64,000 nt of DNA from Bacillus timonensis. GTDB lineage: Bacteria; Bacillota; Bacilli; Bacillales; Bacillaceae_L. A model generated the notes under the pieces. The model saw only the letters and a list, made by a program, of their open reading frames with translations. It was not told where the DNA came from and did not search any database. Both the position numbers and the translations under genes were made by a program. Within the stretch, counting starts at the first letter, position 1, and each line of letters opens with the position of its first letter. The stretch lies in NCBI RefSeq assembly GCF_000285535.1, contig NZ_HE610985.1, positions 103,173 to 167,172 of the forward strand, given 5' to 3'. Below are positions 1 through 8,011 of this stretch, piece after piece.

Positions 1-40
1 GAGCGGTATTCCTTTACTGTATTGGGGTCAGGCCCTTTTT
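1..40 (+). terminator. Truncated intrinsic terminator of repeat family A
   Basis: The window opens inside a hairpin terminator: a right arm (TTTACTGTATTGGGGTCAGG) followed by CCCTTTTT. The left arm lies off the window. Related copies occur near 4.1 kb and 47.0 kb. It probably ends a plus-strand gene to the left. Confidence 0.5.
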
Positions 41-48
41 AATAAGAG

Positions 49-1818
49 TTATTTCTGTAATTCATATTTTTTAATTTTGAGATATAGCGTATTTCGACTA
101 ATCTGTAAGATGTTGGCTGCTTTCGTAATATTCCATTCTACAGAATTTAATGCTTGTAAGATAGCCGTTTTTTCAGTGTTGGTCAGAGAATGTGGAGAGT
201 TTCCTTCAGTATGCTCATGAGTAGGTTTACGCTCAAACTCATTTTCGAAATGTAAATCCTCACCGTTAATGATTTTATCTTCTGCAAAGAATGAGGCTTG
301 CATAAGAACACTTTTTAGCTCCCGTACATTACCAGGCCAATGGTATGAAATTAGTTTTTCCTTCGCATCATCAGATAACGTAATAGAGGGGGTATCTAGT
401 TTTGTCATTAAATGTTGTGCTAGTTCGATAATGTCAGTCCTATTTCTTAAAGGAGGAAGCGTGATAAAAATCCCTCTCAACCGATAGTATAAATCCTCTC
501 TAAACCTTCCGGCTAGTACTTCCTCGCGTAAATTCTTATTGGTTGCAGCGATTACTCTTGTATCAATGACTTTAACCGTATCTCCGCCGATTCGGGTTAC
601 TGTTTTTTCTTGTAACACACGTAGTAAGGCTGCTTGTGCCTTCAAAGACATATCTCCAATTTCATCTAAGAATATCGTTCCGCCGTCAGCAGCCTCGAAT
701 TTACCAGGAGCACCTTCCCGCCTTGCACCTGTAAAAGCTCCACGTTCGTAGCCAAATAATTCACTCTCAATCAGACTATCGGGGATGGCACTGCAATTAA
801 CCGCAATAAATGGTTTCATTTTTCGTGTACCTGAAGTATGTAAGGATTGTGCGATTAATTCCTTACCTGTTCCGGTTTCTCCATAAATGATAATAGGATA
901 TTCAGATAAGGCAGCTTTTTTAACAACTTTCCTTACATTTGCTATTTTTGCACAAGAGCCAATAATATCAGAGGTTGTATAAAGCTTTTTTTCCTGGGAG
1001 GATTTAGTGTTAGTTCTATGTAAAGAAACAACAGAACGAAAAACTTTATTTGAGTAATCGTCTATGATATCGACCGAATAGCCACCCTTCATATGAAACT
1101 CCTGTCCTATACAATCACTGCCTAATACTTGCTGGGCAGGTTTGTTTGCGCGAATAATTCTTCTTTCATGATTGAGTGTAAGATGGGGAGTTGAGCTTAG
1201 ATTTGCTGTAATTTCTATTTCTTTTAACGCTAGTAGCTTTTCTCGCTGTACATGATCCATAAGCAATCGATTTTGGACAGCTTCTACAATCATACTTGCT
1301 AAGGAAACCATGGAAGGATGAAATAATTCTTTCCTTGCACTTATATTAACTGCTCCGATAAATTCGCCACTTGGTGAAAAAATGGGGCTTGCTGCACATG
1401 TGAGAAAGTGATTCTTAACATGGAAATGGTGTTCTGCGTGGGTGATGATGTTCTTTTTCTCATAAATGGCAAGTCCAATTGCATTTGTCCCTTTCACTTC
1501 CTCAGACCAATTTGTGCCAATTGAAAAATAGTCAATGGATGCATCAATATCGAGATTGCCTATTTTATGAATGATGGTCCCATTACCGTCAGCGACCACT
1601 GTAACAATGCCACTTGAATGAATGGTAGGATAAAGTTTTTCTAAAATGGCCGTAGTATGGTTGATCAAATTCTCATTCTCTGTTAGAACCTCTTGCAATT
1701 TCTTGCCCGTAAATTTTATATCCTGAATTGGGCCGGTGGGTGAAAGTCCAAACATTTGACAACGCTTCCAAGAAAGATCAATAATGTTCCTCTGATTGAA
1801 AAGATCGACGGATGACAT
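49..1818 (-). CDS. AcoR-like sigma-54-dependent transcriptional activator
   Basis: This is a bacterial enhancer-binding protein that uses ATP to open sigma-54 promoters. The N-terminal third is a GAF-type sensor of the AcoR kind. The central AAA+ domain has Walker A GETGTGKE, the sigma-54 contact loop GAFTGA and Walker B GGTIFLDEIGD. A Fis-type helix-turn-helix ends the protein (NITKAANILQISRNTLYLKI). I place the start at 1818 (589 residues) because AAGGGGGAT lies about ten bases upstream; an earlier ATG at 1854 has a poorer site. There is no receiver domain, so it likely senses a small molecule directly. It is transcribed away from the dehydrogenase at 2093, whose promoter is a near-perfect sigma-54 site, so that operon is the probable target. 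The inducer is unknown; an aldehyde such as formaldehyde is an inference from context. Confidence 0.93.
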   Translation of the reverse strand: MSSVDLFNQRNIIDLSWKRCQMFGLSPTGPIQDIKFTGKKLQEVLTENENLINHTTAILEKLYPTIHSSGIVTVVADGNGTIIHKIGNLDIDASIDYFSIGTNWSEEVKGTNAIGLAIYEKKNIITHAEHHFHVKNHFLTCAASPIFSPSGEFIGAVNISARKELFHPSMVSLASMIVEAVQNRLLMDHVQREKLLALKEIEITANLSSTPHLTLNHERRIIRANKPAQQVLGSDCIGQEFHMKGGYSVDIIDDYSNKVFRSVVSLHRTNTKSSQEKKLYTTSDIIGSCAKIANVRKVVKKAALSEYPIIIYGETGTGKELIAQSLHTSGTRKMKPFIAVNCSAIPDSLIESELFGYERGAFTGARREGAPGKFEAADGGTIFLDEIGDMSLKAQAALLRVLQEKTVTRIGGDTVKVIDTRVIAATNKNLREEVLAGRFREDLYYRLRGIFITLPPLRNRTDIIELAQHLMTKLDTPSITLSDDAKEKLISYHWPGNVRELKSVLMQASFFAEDKIINGEDLHFENEFERKPTHEHTEGNSPHSLTNTEKTAILQALNSVEWNITKAANILQISRNTLYLKIKKYELQK

Positions 1819-1966
1819 GAATATACCTATCCCCCTTAAATACTTTCCTTCCATATTACGCGTAAAAAATAATATCTAGTTATTATTATACTATTAATTA
1901 ACTATTTTGAAAGTAATGAATACTTGTATTGCAATTATGTATCAAAATAGGACAGTTGGTGCTCAA

Positions 1967-1975
1967 GTTCTGAAC
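1967..1975. promoter_or_regulatory. Possible upstream activator site
   Basis: The short dyad GTTC-T-GAAC lies about 55 bases before the -24 box of the sigma-54 promoter, in the 240-base gap between activator and dehydrogenase. Enhancer-binding proteins usually bind dyads at such distances. The arms are only four bases, so this is weak. Confidence 0.25.
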
Positions 1976-2026
1976 AGCATTTTTATTTATCACTCTTAAA
2001 AAGGCCAATTTTAAAAGAATTTAAGA

Positions 2027-2042
2027 TTGGCACGATACTTGC
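2027..2042 (+). promoter_or_regulatory. Sigma-54 (-24/-12) promoter for formaldehyde dehydrogenase operon
   Basis: The sequence TTGGCACGATACTTGC matches the sigma-54 consensus TGGCACG-N4-TTGC. The invariant GG (2029-2030) and GC (2041-2042) are separated by exactly ten bases. Transcription should start near 2053-2055, about 40 bases before the ATG at 2093. The adjacent sigma-54 activator gene supports the assignment. Confidence 0.9.
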
Positions 2043-2092
2043 AAGTATATAAGTTGTCTGAATCATATTCATTTTAATGGAGGGGAAAAACG

Positions 2093-3307
2093 ATGGTAGG
2101 AAACAGAGCGGTAGCTTATATGGGACCTGGTAGGGTAGAGGTAATGGATATTGGTTATCCAGATTTAGTTTTAAGAGATGGGCCTGGAGTAAATCCTTTG
2201 AACGTAGGCCGTAAATGTGAACACGGTGTTATCTTAAAGGTAGTTACAACCAATATTTGTGGAAGTGACCAGCATATGGTTAGAGGGAGAACAACCGCTC
2301 CCGAAGGACTTGTGCTGGGGCATGAAATAACCGGAGAAGTAATTGAAGTTGGGCGCGATGTGGAATTTATCAAAAAAGGGGACTTGGTATCTGTTCCGTT
2401 TAACATTGCGTGCGGACGATGCCGAAGCTGTAAAGAGCGTAACACACATATTTGTGAAAATGTAAATCCTGATCGTCCTGGTTCAGCCTATGGTTATGTA
2501 GATATGGGTGGATGGGTAGGAGGTCAGTCCGAATATGTGATGGTACCATATGCCGATTTCCAATTATTGAAATTTCCGGATAAAGATCAAGCGATGGAAA
2601 AAATTAAAGATTTAACAATGCTCTCTGATATTTTTCCAACAGGTTATCATGGGGCAGTAAGCGCAGGTGTTAAGCCAGGATCTACTGTCTATATTGCGGG
2701 AGCAGGTCCAGTTGGGCTAGCTGCTGCACATTCGGCACAACTATTAGGGGCATCTGTTGTTATTGTAGGAGACTTGAATGAAGAAAGGCTTGCTCAAGCA
2801 AGAAGCTTTGGCTGTGAAACTGTAAATCTACGTAAACATCCTGATTTGGGAGAGCAAATTGACCAAATTCTTGGTGTTCCTGAAGTTGATTGTGCTGTCG
2901 ATTGTGTTGGTTTTGAAGCATCTGCACATGGTGCAAATGCGATTGAAGCACCAGCAACGGTTTTAAATACAATTATGCAGGTCACACGTGCTGGAGGACG
3001 ATTAGGGATTCCAGGACTATATGTAACGGGAGATCCCGGTGGAATTGATGAAGATGCTAAAATTGGTACATTGAGAGTTCGTCTAGGATTAGGTTGGGCG
3101 AAAGCACATACGTTCGTAACAGGGCAAACCCCAGTCATGCAATACCACCGTGACTTAATGCAAGCAATCTTAAGTGGAAAAGCGCAGATTGCAAAAGCTG
3201 TTAATGCAACTGTTATATCTTTAGACGAAGCACCAAGGGGCTACGCTGAGTTTGATAAAGGTGCATCAAGAAAATATGTAATAGACCCTCATGGACTTGT
3301 GAAATAA
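2093..3307 (+). CDS. fdhA: Glutathione-independent formaldehyde dehydrogenase (zinc alcohol dehydrogenase family)
   Basis: It oxidises formaldehyde to formate with NAD without glutathione, as in the Pseudomonas putida enzyme, which it resembles along its whole length from memory. Of the 404 residues, Cys56 (ICGSDQH) and His77-Glu78 (GHE) fit the catalytic zinc site. Cys107, 110, 113 and 121 fit the structural zinc. GAGPVGLAAAHSAQLLGA is the NAD-binding Rossmann turn, and the family's characteristic insertion after the structural zinc (YGYVDMGGWVGGQ) is present. The start has AGGGG upstream. It is first in a two-gene unit with an aquaporin-family channel and follows a sigma-54 promoter, so expression is probably inducible by the divergent activator. 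Substrate range may include other short aldehydes or alcohols. Confidence 0.9.
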   Translation: MVGNRAVAYMGPGRVEVMDIGYPDLVLRDGPGVNPLNVGRKCEHGVILKVVTTNICGSDQHMVRGRTTAPEGLVLGHEITGEVIEVGRDVEFIKKGDLVSVPFNIACGRCRSCKERNTHICENVNPDRPGSAYGYVDMGGWVGGQSEYVMVPYADFQLLKFPDKDQAMEKIKDLTMLSDIFPTGYHGAVSAGVKPGSTVYIAGAGPVGLAAAHSAQLLGASVVIVGDLNEERLAQARSFGCETVNLRKHPDLGEQIDQILGVPEVDCAVDCVGFEASAHGANAIEAPATVLNTIMQVTRAGGRLGIPGLYVTGDPGGIDEDAKIGTLRVRLGLGWAKAHTFVTGQTPVMQYHRDLMQAILSGKAQIAKAVNATVISLDEAPRGYAEFDKGASRKYVIDPHGLVK

Positions 3308-3319
3308 TGGTGTCTGCCG

Positions 3320-4084
3320 ATGGAGACACCCAGCCTGTTCAAACGGTGTTTTGGTGAAGGTATTGGTACTGCTTTATTAGTTCTTATAGGTCCTGGAACA
3401 GCTGCTTTTAATGGAATTATTACGGCTACTAACAACGAATCAACAACATTGGCAGATATTGGGGTTATCAGTTTTGCCTTTGCAATCATTGTAATGGCCA
3501 TGATTTATACAATCGGTAGATTAACAGGGTGTCACATAAACCCAGCGGTTACAATCGCATTAGCTTCGACGGGTCACTTTCCATGGAAAGAAGTAGGACC
3601 CTATATATTTGCCCAATGTGTAGGCGGTACCATTGGGGCGTTTGGAATTGTAACGGTTTTAGGTATGGACGGAGTCTTGTTAGGTAATTTAGGGGCTACT
3701 GTACTTGCGCCATCTACCGGATATTTACAGGGGATGATTATTGAAGCCATTGCAGCGTTTATACTAATGTTTGTGATTATGGGAATTGCAGTGGACTCTA
3801 AGGCTCCACAAAATTGGGGAGGATTAGTAATTGGTTTAACAGTCGGAGGGATTATCATGATGACGGCCGGTAGTACAGGAGCATCTTTTAATCCCGCAAG
3901 AACCTTTGGTCCCTATATTGTAGATAGTTTATTAGGTGGCAATATTAACTGGATCCAATTCCCTATTTATGTTATTGGTCCAATCATAGGTGCAATAGCA
4001 GCTGCGGTTATTTATAGTTATATGACTAGTTCGAAAAAACTACCGGTAACAAATGAAACGTCTCATCATGAAATAGTTAAATAG
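3320..4084 (+). CDS. Aquaporin / glycerol facilitator (MIP family) channel
   Basis: A 254-residue membrane channel with about six transmembrane segments and both half-helix NPA motifs: NPA near residues 74-76 (HINPAV) and NPA at 191-193 (SFNPAR). The arginine after the second NPA is the selectivity-filter arginine. It lies only 12 bases after the formaldehyde dehydrogenase and has no convincing ribosome binding site, so it is probably translated by coupling. MIP channels conduct water, glycerol or other small neutral solutes. Pairing with an aldehyde dehydrogenase suggests passage of the dehydrogenase substrate or a hydrate of it; that is inference. A strong terminator follows at 4099. Confidence 0.88.
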   Translation: METPSLFKRCFGEGIGTALLVLIGPGTAAFNGIITATNNESTTLADIGVISFAFAIIVMAMIYTIGRLTGCHINPAVTIALASTGHFPWKEVGPYIFAQCVGGTIGAFGIVTVLGMDGVLLGNLGATVLAPSTGYLQGMIIEAIAAFILMFVIMGIAVDSKAPQNWGGLVIGLTVGGIIMMTAGSTGASFNPARTFGPYIVDSLLGGNINWIQFPIYVIGPIIGAIAAAVIYSYMTSSKKLPVTNETSHHEIVK

Positions 4085-4098
4085 TTTATTCCGAAGCC

Positions 4099-4148
4099 TG
4101 ACCCTCAGCGCAGTAATGCTTTACTGTGTTGGGGGTCAAACCTTTTTT
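4099..4148 (+). terminator. Intrinsic terminator after fdhA-MIP operon (repeat family A)
   Basis: Long hairpin with left arm TGACCCTCAGCGCAGTAA and right arm TTACTGTGTTGGGGGTCA, then a run of six T. It is related to the partial copy at 1-40 and to the copy near 46975-47015. Its T-run overlaps the 3' end of the minus-strand pseudogene. Confidence 0.8.
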
Positions 4149-4540
4149 ATATAACCTTAATACCTATAAAAAAGAGTACTACGACAATGAATAAAGCCAG
4201 TATGACGGTCCACCATTTCATTTTCACTTTTGATAGTAAACGGTCAACGATAAAAAAGAGATGGCTGAAACAAGACTAAGAATTAGAAACACTAAACCGA
4301 AAAACAATGGAATAAAAAGGAACTAATTTCACGAGAGTATGTTGATGTAAACATCTTTTTACTCATCCAGTCACTCAATATGGATGTAATAACCCCATAT
4401 GAAATAACGATCATTAAGTTTAAATAATACAAGTTCGCAAATCCATTCAGGTTAAATCCACCTGGTACCATAAAAATGATTGCAACTATCAAGCTACTAA
4501 TGATGGCCGTTAAAATTTTTCTTCTTATTATAATAGACAT
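4147..4540 (-). pseudogene. Small four-helix membrane protein, broken by two single-base gaps in A/T runs
   Basis: Read from ATG at 4540 (GGGAG upstream), the frame encodes about 75 residues with two membrane helices before shifting. Adding one base to the A5 run at 4314-4318 and one to the A6 run at 4252-4257 (plus-strand view) restores a continuous 131-residue protein. The restored protein has four hydrophobic segments and a basic loop, and stops at 4147-4149. Both restored joins read naturally (SSFFIPLFFGLVF and AISFFIVDRLL). It may therefore be an intact gene with homopolymer sequencing errors or a young pseudogene. Family not recognised; the unbroken reading continues upstream of 4540, but its start there has no ribosome binding site. 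Confidence 0.6.
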
Positions 4541-4871
4541 GGGCCGCTCCCTTATTAAAATACAAAAATATACATACTGAACAAAACTCATAGTTTTGAA
4601 GATTACTTGCACGGCAAAGCATTCAAATTTGAAAGTAATGTTGGTTTCTCTGTTAAATTGTACAATACTCATTAAGCAACTTAAATAACTTTGTTAAATC
4701 TTATTTAATATATGTAACATAAAGTATCTATAACAGTTCTTCTTTTGTTTGAAGATAAACAAAACGCCCATCGTAAAAGCAAAAGATGACTTTAGTCATG
4801 GAGGTCGTTACTCTTCAATAATTAAAAACAAGGGTATCTGTAAAAATAGTTGATGAAAGGGGAGATGTGAT
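4541..4871. other. Intergenic region, no gene seen
   Basis: This AT-rich 331-base gap separates the minus-strand membrane protein from the plus-strand oxidoreductase. It holds the ribosome binding site GGGAG of the former and AAAGGGGAG of the latter (4857-4865). I see no convincing RNA, repeat or promoter beyond generic A/T hexamers. Confidence 0.4.
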
Positions 4872-5846
4872 ATGAAAATAGGAATCATCAGTTTTGCCCA
4901 TCTGCATGCATATGGTTATGCAACTGCACTAAAGGGGATGAAAGATGTCACATTAGTAGGAATTGCCGATGACAACGAAGAACGGGGGAAGAAGTATTCA
5001 AACCATTTTGGTACAATGTTTTATAAAAACTATCAAGATTTATTGGATACAGATATTGATGCAGTTGTGGTAACATCAGAAAATTACTTACACCATAAGC
5101 ATGTCTTGGCTGCAGCTTATGCAGGAAAACATATTCTATGTGAAAAACCATTAGCTACGACTTTAGCTGACGCGCAAGAAATGATTCGAATATGTGAAGA
5201 AAAACAAGTTCTATTAGGAACGGCTTTCCGTATTCGCTTCAATACACCGATTCAACAAGCTAAAAGAATAATGGACCAAGGAGCTTTAGGCGAAATACTT
5301 GCCATTAAAGGAACCAACCGTGGTACGAATCCTGGAGGATGGTTTATTGACAAAGAAAAATCAGGTGGCGGAGCGATTATTGACAATACTGTTCATGTTG
5401 TCGATCTTATGAGATGGTTTACAGGTGCTGAAGTAACAGAAGTGTATGCGGAAATTGGAAGTGTCTATACAGGTAAACCAATAGATGACTGTGGAATCAT
5501 TACGATGGAATTTAATAATGGAATGTTTGCGACACTTGATTGCAGTTGGTCACGGAATAGTTTTTATCCTACATGGGGCGATATAACAATGGAGATTATT
5601 GGGACGAAAGGGACATTAAAGGTGGATGCTTTCACCCAGAAAATTGATGTATATTCAAAACAAAACGGTTTCAAATGGGTTGGTTGGGGTGATAGCGTGG
5701 ACCCAGGATTTATTGAAGATTTTATTACGAGTGTAAGAGCAGGAAAATCTCCACTTGCAACAGGGCATTCGGGAATGAAAGCGGTGGAAGTCGCACTAGC
5801 AGCCTATCAATCTTTTGAGAAAAAGACACCTGTAAAACTGCAATAA
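4872..5846 (+). CDS. Gfo/Idh/MocA family NAD(P)-dependent oxidoreductase
   Basis: This is a dehydrogenase-type enzyme, usually acting on sugars, inositols or related polyols. The N-terminal Rossmann domain begins MKIGIISFAHLHAYGY. The conserved EKPLA motif, whose lysine is catalytic in the family, lies around residue 95, and the C-terminal half has the family signature GGGAIIDNTVHVVDLMRW. Length 324 is normal. The ribosome binding site AAAGGGGAG is strong. It is monocistronic, with a good terminator just after the stop and no sugar genes directly beside it, so the substrate cannot be inferred. Confidence 0.88.
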   Translation: MKIGIISFAHLHAYGYATALKGMKDVTLVGIADDNEERGKKYSNHFGTMFYKNYQDLLDTDIDAVVVTSENYLHHKHVLAAAYAGKHILCEKPLATTLADAQEMIRICEEKQVLLGTAFRIRFNTPIQQAKRIMDQGALGEILAIKGTNRGTNPGGWFIDKEKSGGGAIIDNTVHVVDLMRWFTGAEVTEVYAEIGSVYTGKPIDDCGIITMEFNNGMFATLDCSWSRNSFYPTWGDITMEIIGTKGTLKVDAFTQKIDVYSKQNGFKWVGWGDSVDPGFIEDFITSVRAGKSPLATGHSGMKAVEVALAAYQSFEKKTPVKLQ

Positions 5847-5851
5847 TAAAG

Positions 5852-5884
5852 AAGGGAACCAAGAATTCACTTGGTTCCTTGATT
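5852..5884 (+). terminator. Intrinsic terminator
   Basis: GGAACCAAG (5855-5863) pairs with CTTGGTTCC (5870-5878), starting nine bases after the oxidoreductase stop codon. The T-run is short and weak. Confidence 0.7.
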
Positions 5885-6035
5885 GTCTTCATGGATAATG
5901 AGCAAGTGAAAATGGCAAGGTGGAGTTCATAGGGATATCTTAAAGTCACAAGAACTGTTACCCTTCCTAAAAGAATGGCTTTGAAGACTTCCCTTTACGT
6001 TCGTAAAATCATCTCTTACGTTAGAGCATGCTGAC

Positions 6036-6179
6036 ATGGTTTTCCGTGAATCCAATGGCATTCATTGTTTGATAGATCATAACGATACTGAAAACCGTCT
6101 CCATTTTCTTACTGAAGAGGGGAACAAAGAAAAAACTACGTTTCAAACTAAAGTTGAAAATAACAAACCTTTTAATTGA
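6036..6179 (+). other. Short open frame of 47 codons, possible gene remnant
   Basis: The 360-base gap before 6247 contains one frame that stays open from a TGA near 5977 to 6179, with an ATG at 6036 and protein-like composition (FRESNGIHCLIDHND). No good ribosome binding site precedes the ATG and I do not recognise the product. It may be the tail of a decayed gene. Nothing else is evident in this gap. Confidence 0.3.
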
Positions 6180-6246
6180 GAATTATTATCACTTATTGTA
6201 TATTAGGTAGTAATGATCCATAATCCATTGAGAAGGAGATTACTAC

Positions 6247-6963
6247 ATGCGAATATATTGGACAAAAATAAAGAAGATTATTGAGGAAACTCCTGAGGTT
6301 AAAACGTACCTGCTCGACTGCCCGGAAGACTTTACTTGGGAGGAAGGCTCTCATACACACTTTGCACTTGAAGGTTTCAATGCTGGAGATAAACCAAATA
6401 AGAGTCTGGTTCGTCATATGTCCATCTCTACTTTGCCTGACGAAAATGCAATCGGTATCACAACGCGGATCAGAGAGAAGTGCTCTGAGTTTAAAGCGAT
6501 TTTAAGAAATCTTGAAGTCGGTAATGAAGTTGCACTATTTAAAACACATTCGAATGTACCGCTGAAAAGGGAAGACAAAAATATATACCTGCTGTCATCA
6601 GGTGTCGGCCTGGCAACTTTTAGACCGCTTGTACTTGAATATTTCGAGCGTGCTACCAACGTCAACCAAATCCATTCCCTAAACATCGATTCATCAAAAG
6701 AATTCCTATTCACAAATCTTTTTAAATCTACACCTGACAAGAAGTTCACGGCACGATTCGTAGATAACCGTAAAGACTATTATGAAGCAGTACGAAATCT
6801 TGCTGCAGATAAGAATGGACTCTTCTATGTTGTTGGTAGCGACGCGTTCGTTGTCCAGAACATTGAAGTACTTCGTGAGCAGGACATCAAGCCAGAACAA
6901 ATTATACTCGATAAGCGCGAAAAAGAATTGCCTAAGTTTTTTTCATCTAATGTATCAATTTAA
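6247..6963 (+). CDS. FAD-dependent oxidoreductase, ferredoxin-NADP reductase fold
   Basis: A 238-residue protein of the ferredoxin reductase superfamily without a fused iron-sulphur or globin domain. The N-terminal beta-barrel includes the flavin-binding motif RHMSIST, matching the RxYS/T pattern with Met in place of Tyr. The C-terminal half has a nucleotide-binding start (NIYLLSSGVGLATFRPLV) and the late motif YVVGSDAFV. The ribosome binding site GAGAAGGAG is strong. Its electron partner is not encoded nearby, so it may reduce flavin, a soluble carrier or a haem protein. Most likely a stand-alone reductase; substrate unknown. Confidence 0.78.
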   Translation: MRIYWTKIKKIIEETPEVKTYLLDCPEDFTWEEGSHTHFALEGFNAGDKPNKSLVRHMSISTLPDENAIGITTRIREKCSEFKAILRNLEVGNEVALFKTHSNVPLKREDKNIYLLSSGVGLATFRPLVLEYFERATNVNQIHSLNIDSSKEFLFTNLFKSTPDKKFTARFVDNRKDYYEAVRNLAADKNGLFYVVGSDAFVVQNIEVLREQDIKPEQIILDKREKELPKFFSSNVSI

Positions 6964-7077
6964 GAAAGACAAAAAATGATCCAGGGAAATATCAATTGCT
7001 AATTCGGTATATTCTATCTGGACTTTGGGATACGCCGAATTTAAATACCAGATTTAAAAATGGGAAGGGAATTAGAT

Positions 7078-7533
7078 ATGTGGATTTCTAACGGATTTTC
7101 AATTTCTACGAATAAAGAACATTTAGATATATCATTCATACATAACTTCTTGAGTAAAGAAGCATATTGGTCAAAGGGGATACCCGAGCAAATAGTAAAA
7201 AAGGCAATTAAAAATTCACCTTTATGTTTTGGTATATATAAAGGTGATGTAGGTAATGATGATTTTGAACAAGTTGGTTTTGCAAGAGTAATTACTGATA
7301 CGGTGACGTTCGCTTATCTTTGTGATGTATTTATATTACCAGACTATCGAAAATTAGGACTATCAAAATGGTTAATGAATATTATTACAAACCATACTGA
7401 CCTAAAGGGAGTTCGTAGATTTATGTTGGCTACTAATGATGCACATTCATTATATAGCCAATATGGCTTTGAACAGAATGTTAATCCCGAACTATTTATG
7501 CAAAAGGTACTTAAAAACCCCTATCAACAGTAG
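7078..7533 (+). CDS. GNAT family N-acetyltransferase
   Basis: Transfers an acetyl group from acetyl-CoA to an amine on a small molecule or protein. The acetyl-CoA binding segment reads DVFILPDYRKLGLSKWLM, a variant of the R/QxxGxG/A motif A. A typical motif B end follows (ATNDAHSLYSQYGFE). I place the start at 7078 because the ribosome binding site GGGAAGGGA lies six bases before it; an in-frame ATG at 7060 would put that site inside the coding region. Length is 151 residues, normal for the family. Stand-alone gene; acceptor unknown. Confidence 0.83.
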   Translation: MWISNGFSISTNKEHLDISFIHNFLSKEAYWSKGIPEQIVKKAIKNSPLCFGIYKGDVGNDDFEQVGFARVITDTVTFAYLCDVFILPDYRKLGLSKWLMNIITNHTDLKGVRRFMLATNDAHSLYSQYGFEQNVNPELFMQKVLKNPYQQ

Positions 7534-7670
7534 AGTTTCTTCGAATAAATGCGGCAACGTGAAGGAAGCATTGCCTTCTAAAATTCATGAAAAAGATTGT
7601 GAAGGAATGTACTTAAATTAATATTCTAAAGAAATTGCTTTACACTTTGTTAAATTACAAGTTATACAGA

Positions 7671-7718
7671 AAAGGATAGATGTAAACAGGTTTCATCTCT
7701 GTTCATCTATCCTTTTTT
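7671..7718 (+). terminator. Intrinsic terminator
   Basis: AAAGGATAGATG pairs with CATCTATCCTTT and runs into six T. It lies about 140 bases after the acetyltransferase. Confidence 0.78.
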
Positions 7719-7909
7719 CTTTGCTATAAAATGTGTTATGACTAATTAAGTTCCCAAAGGTAATATGAAATTCACTTAAACTTTTATAAAAAGTCTGGAA
7801 CCATGACCTATGCCTGCGAAATCGAATCTAGTAAAATCTGAAATCAATATGTACGATTCAGAGATAGAATTATATAAAATGAAAAAAACAGAATTTCCAA
7901 TATGTCATT

Positions 7910-7948
7910 TTTGTACATGAAATTGTGCAGATTTGTGTGGTGTACAAA
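7910..7948. promoter_or_regulatory. Inverted repeat TTTGTACA / TGTACAAA upstream of ribosyl-catabolic ABC operon
   Basis: Perfect eight-base arms at 7910-7917 and 7941-7948, centres 31 bases apart (about three helical turns), sit 64 bases before the solute-binding protein gene. This spacing suits a dimeric regulator. The AraC-type response regulator encoded downstream in the same cluster is the obvious candidate, but that is inference. The rest of the 7719-8011 gap shows no gene. Confidence 0.4.
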
Positions 7949-7975
7949 CTATTAGAAAAGATTGATAATTTAAAT

Positions 7976-7989
7976 AGTAAACGTTTTCA
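7976..7989. promoter_or_regulatory. Putative cre site (CcpA catabolite control)
   Basis: AGTAAACGTTTTCA matches the Bacillus cre consensus TGWAANCGNTNWCA at 13 of 14 positions. It lies 22 bases before the start of the ABC operon, where CcpA binding would block transcription when preferred sugars are present. Confidence 0.6.
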
Positions 7990-8011
7990 TAAATGATTAA
8001 GGGGGAAGAGT

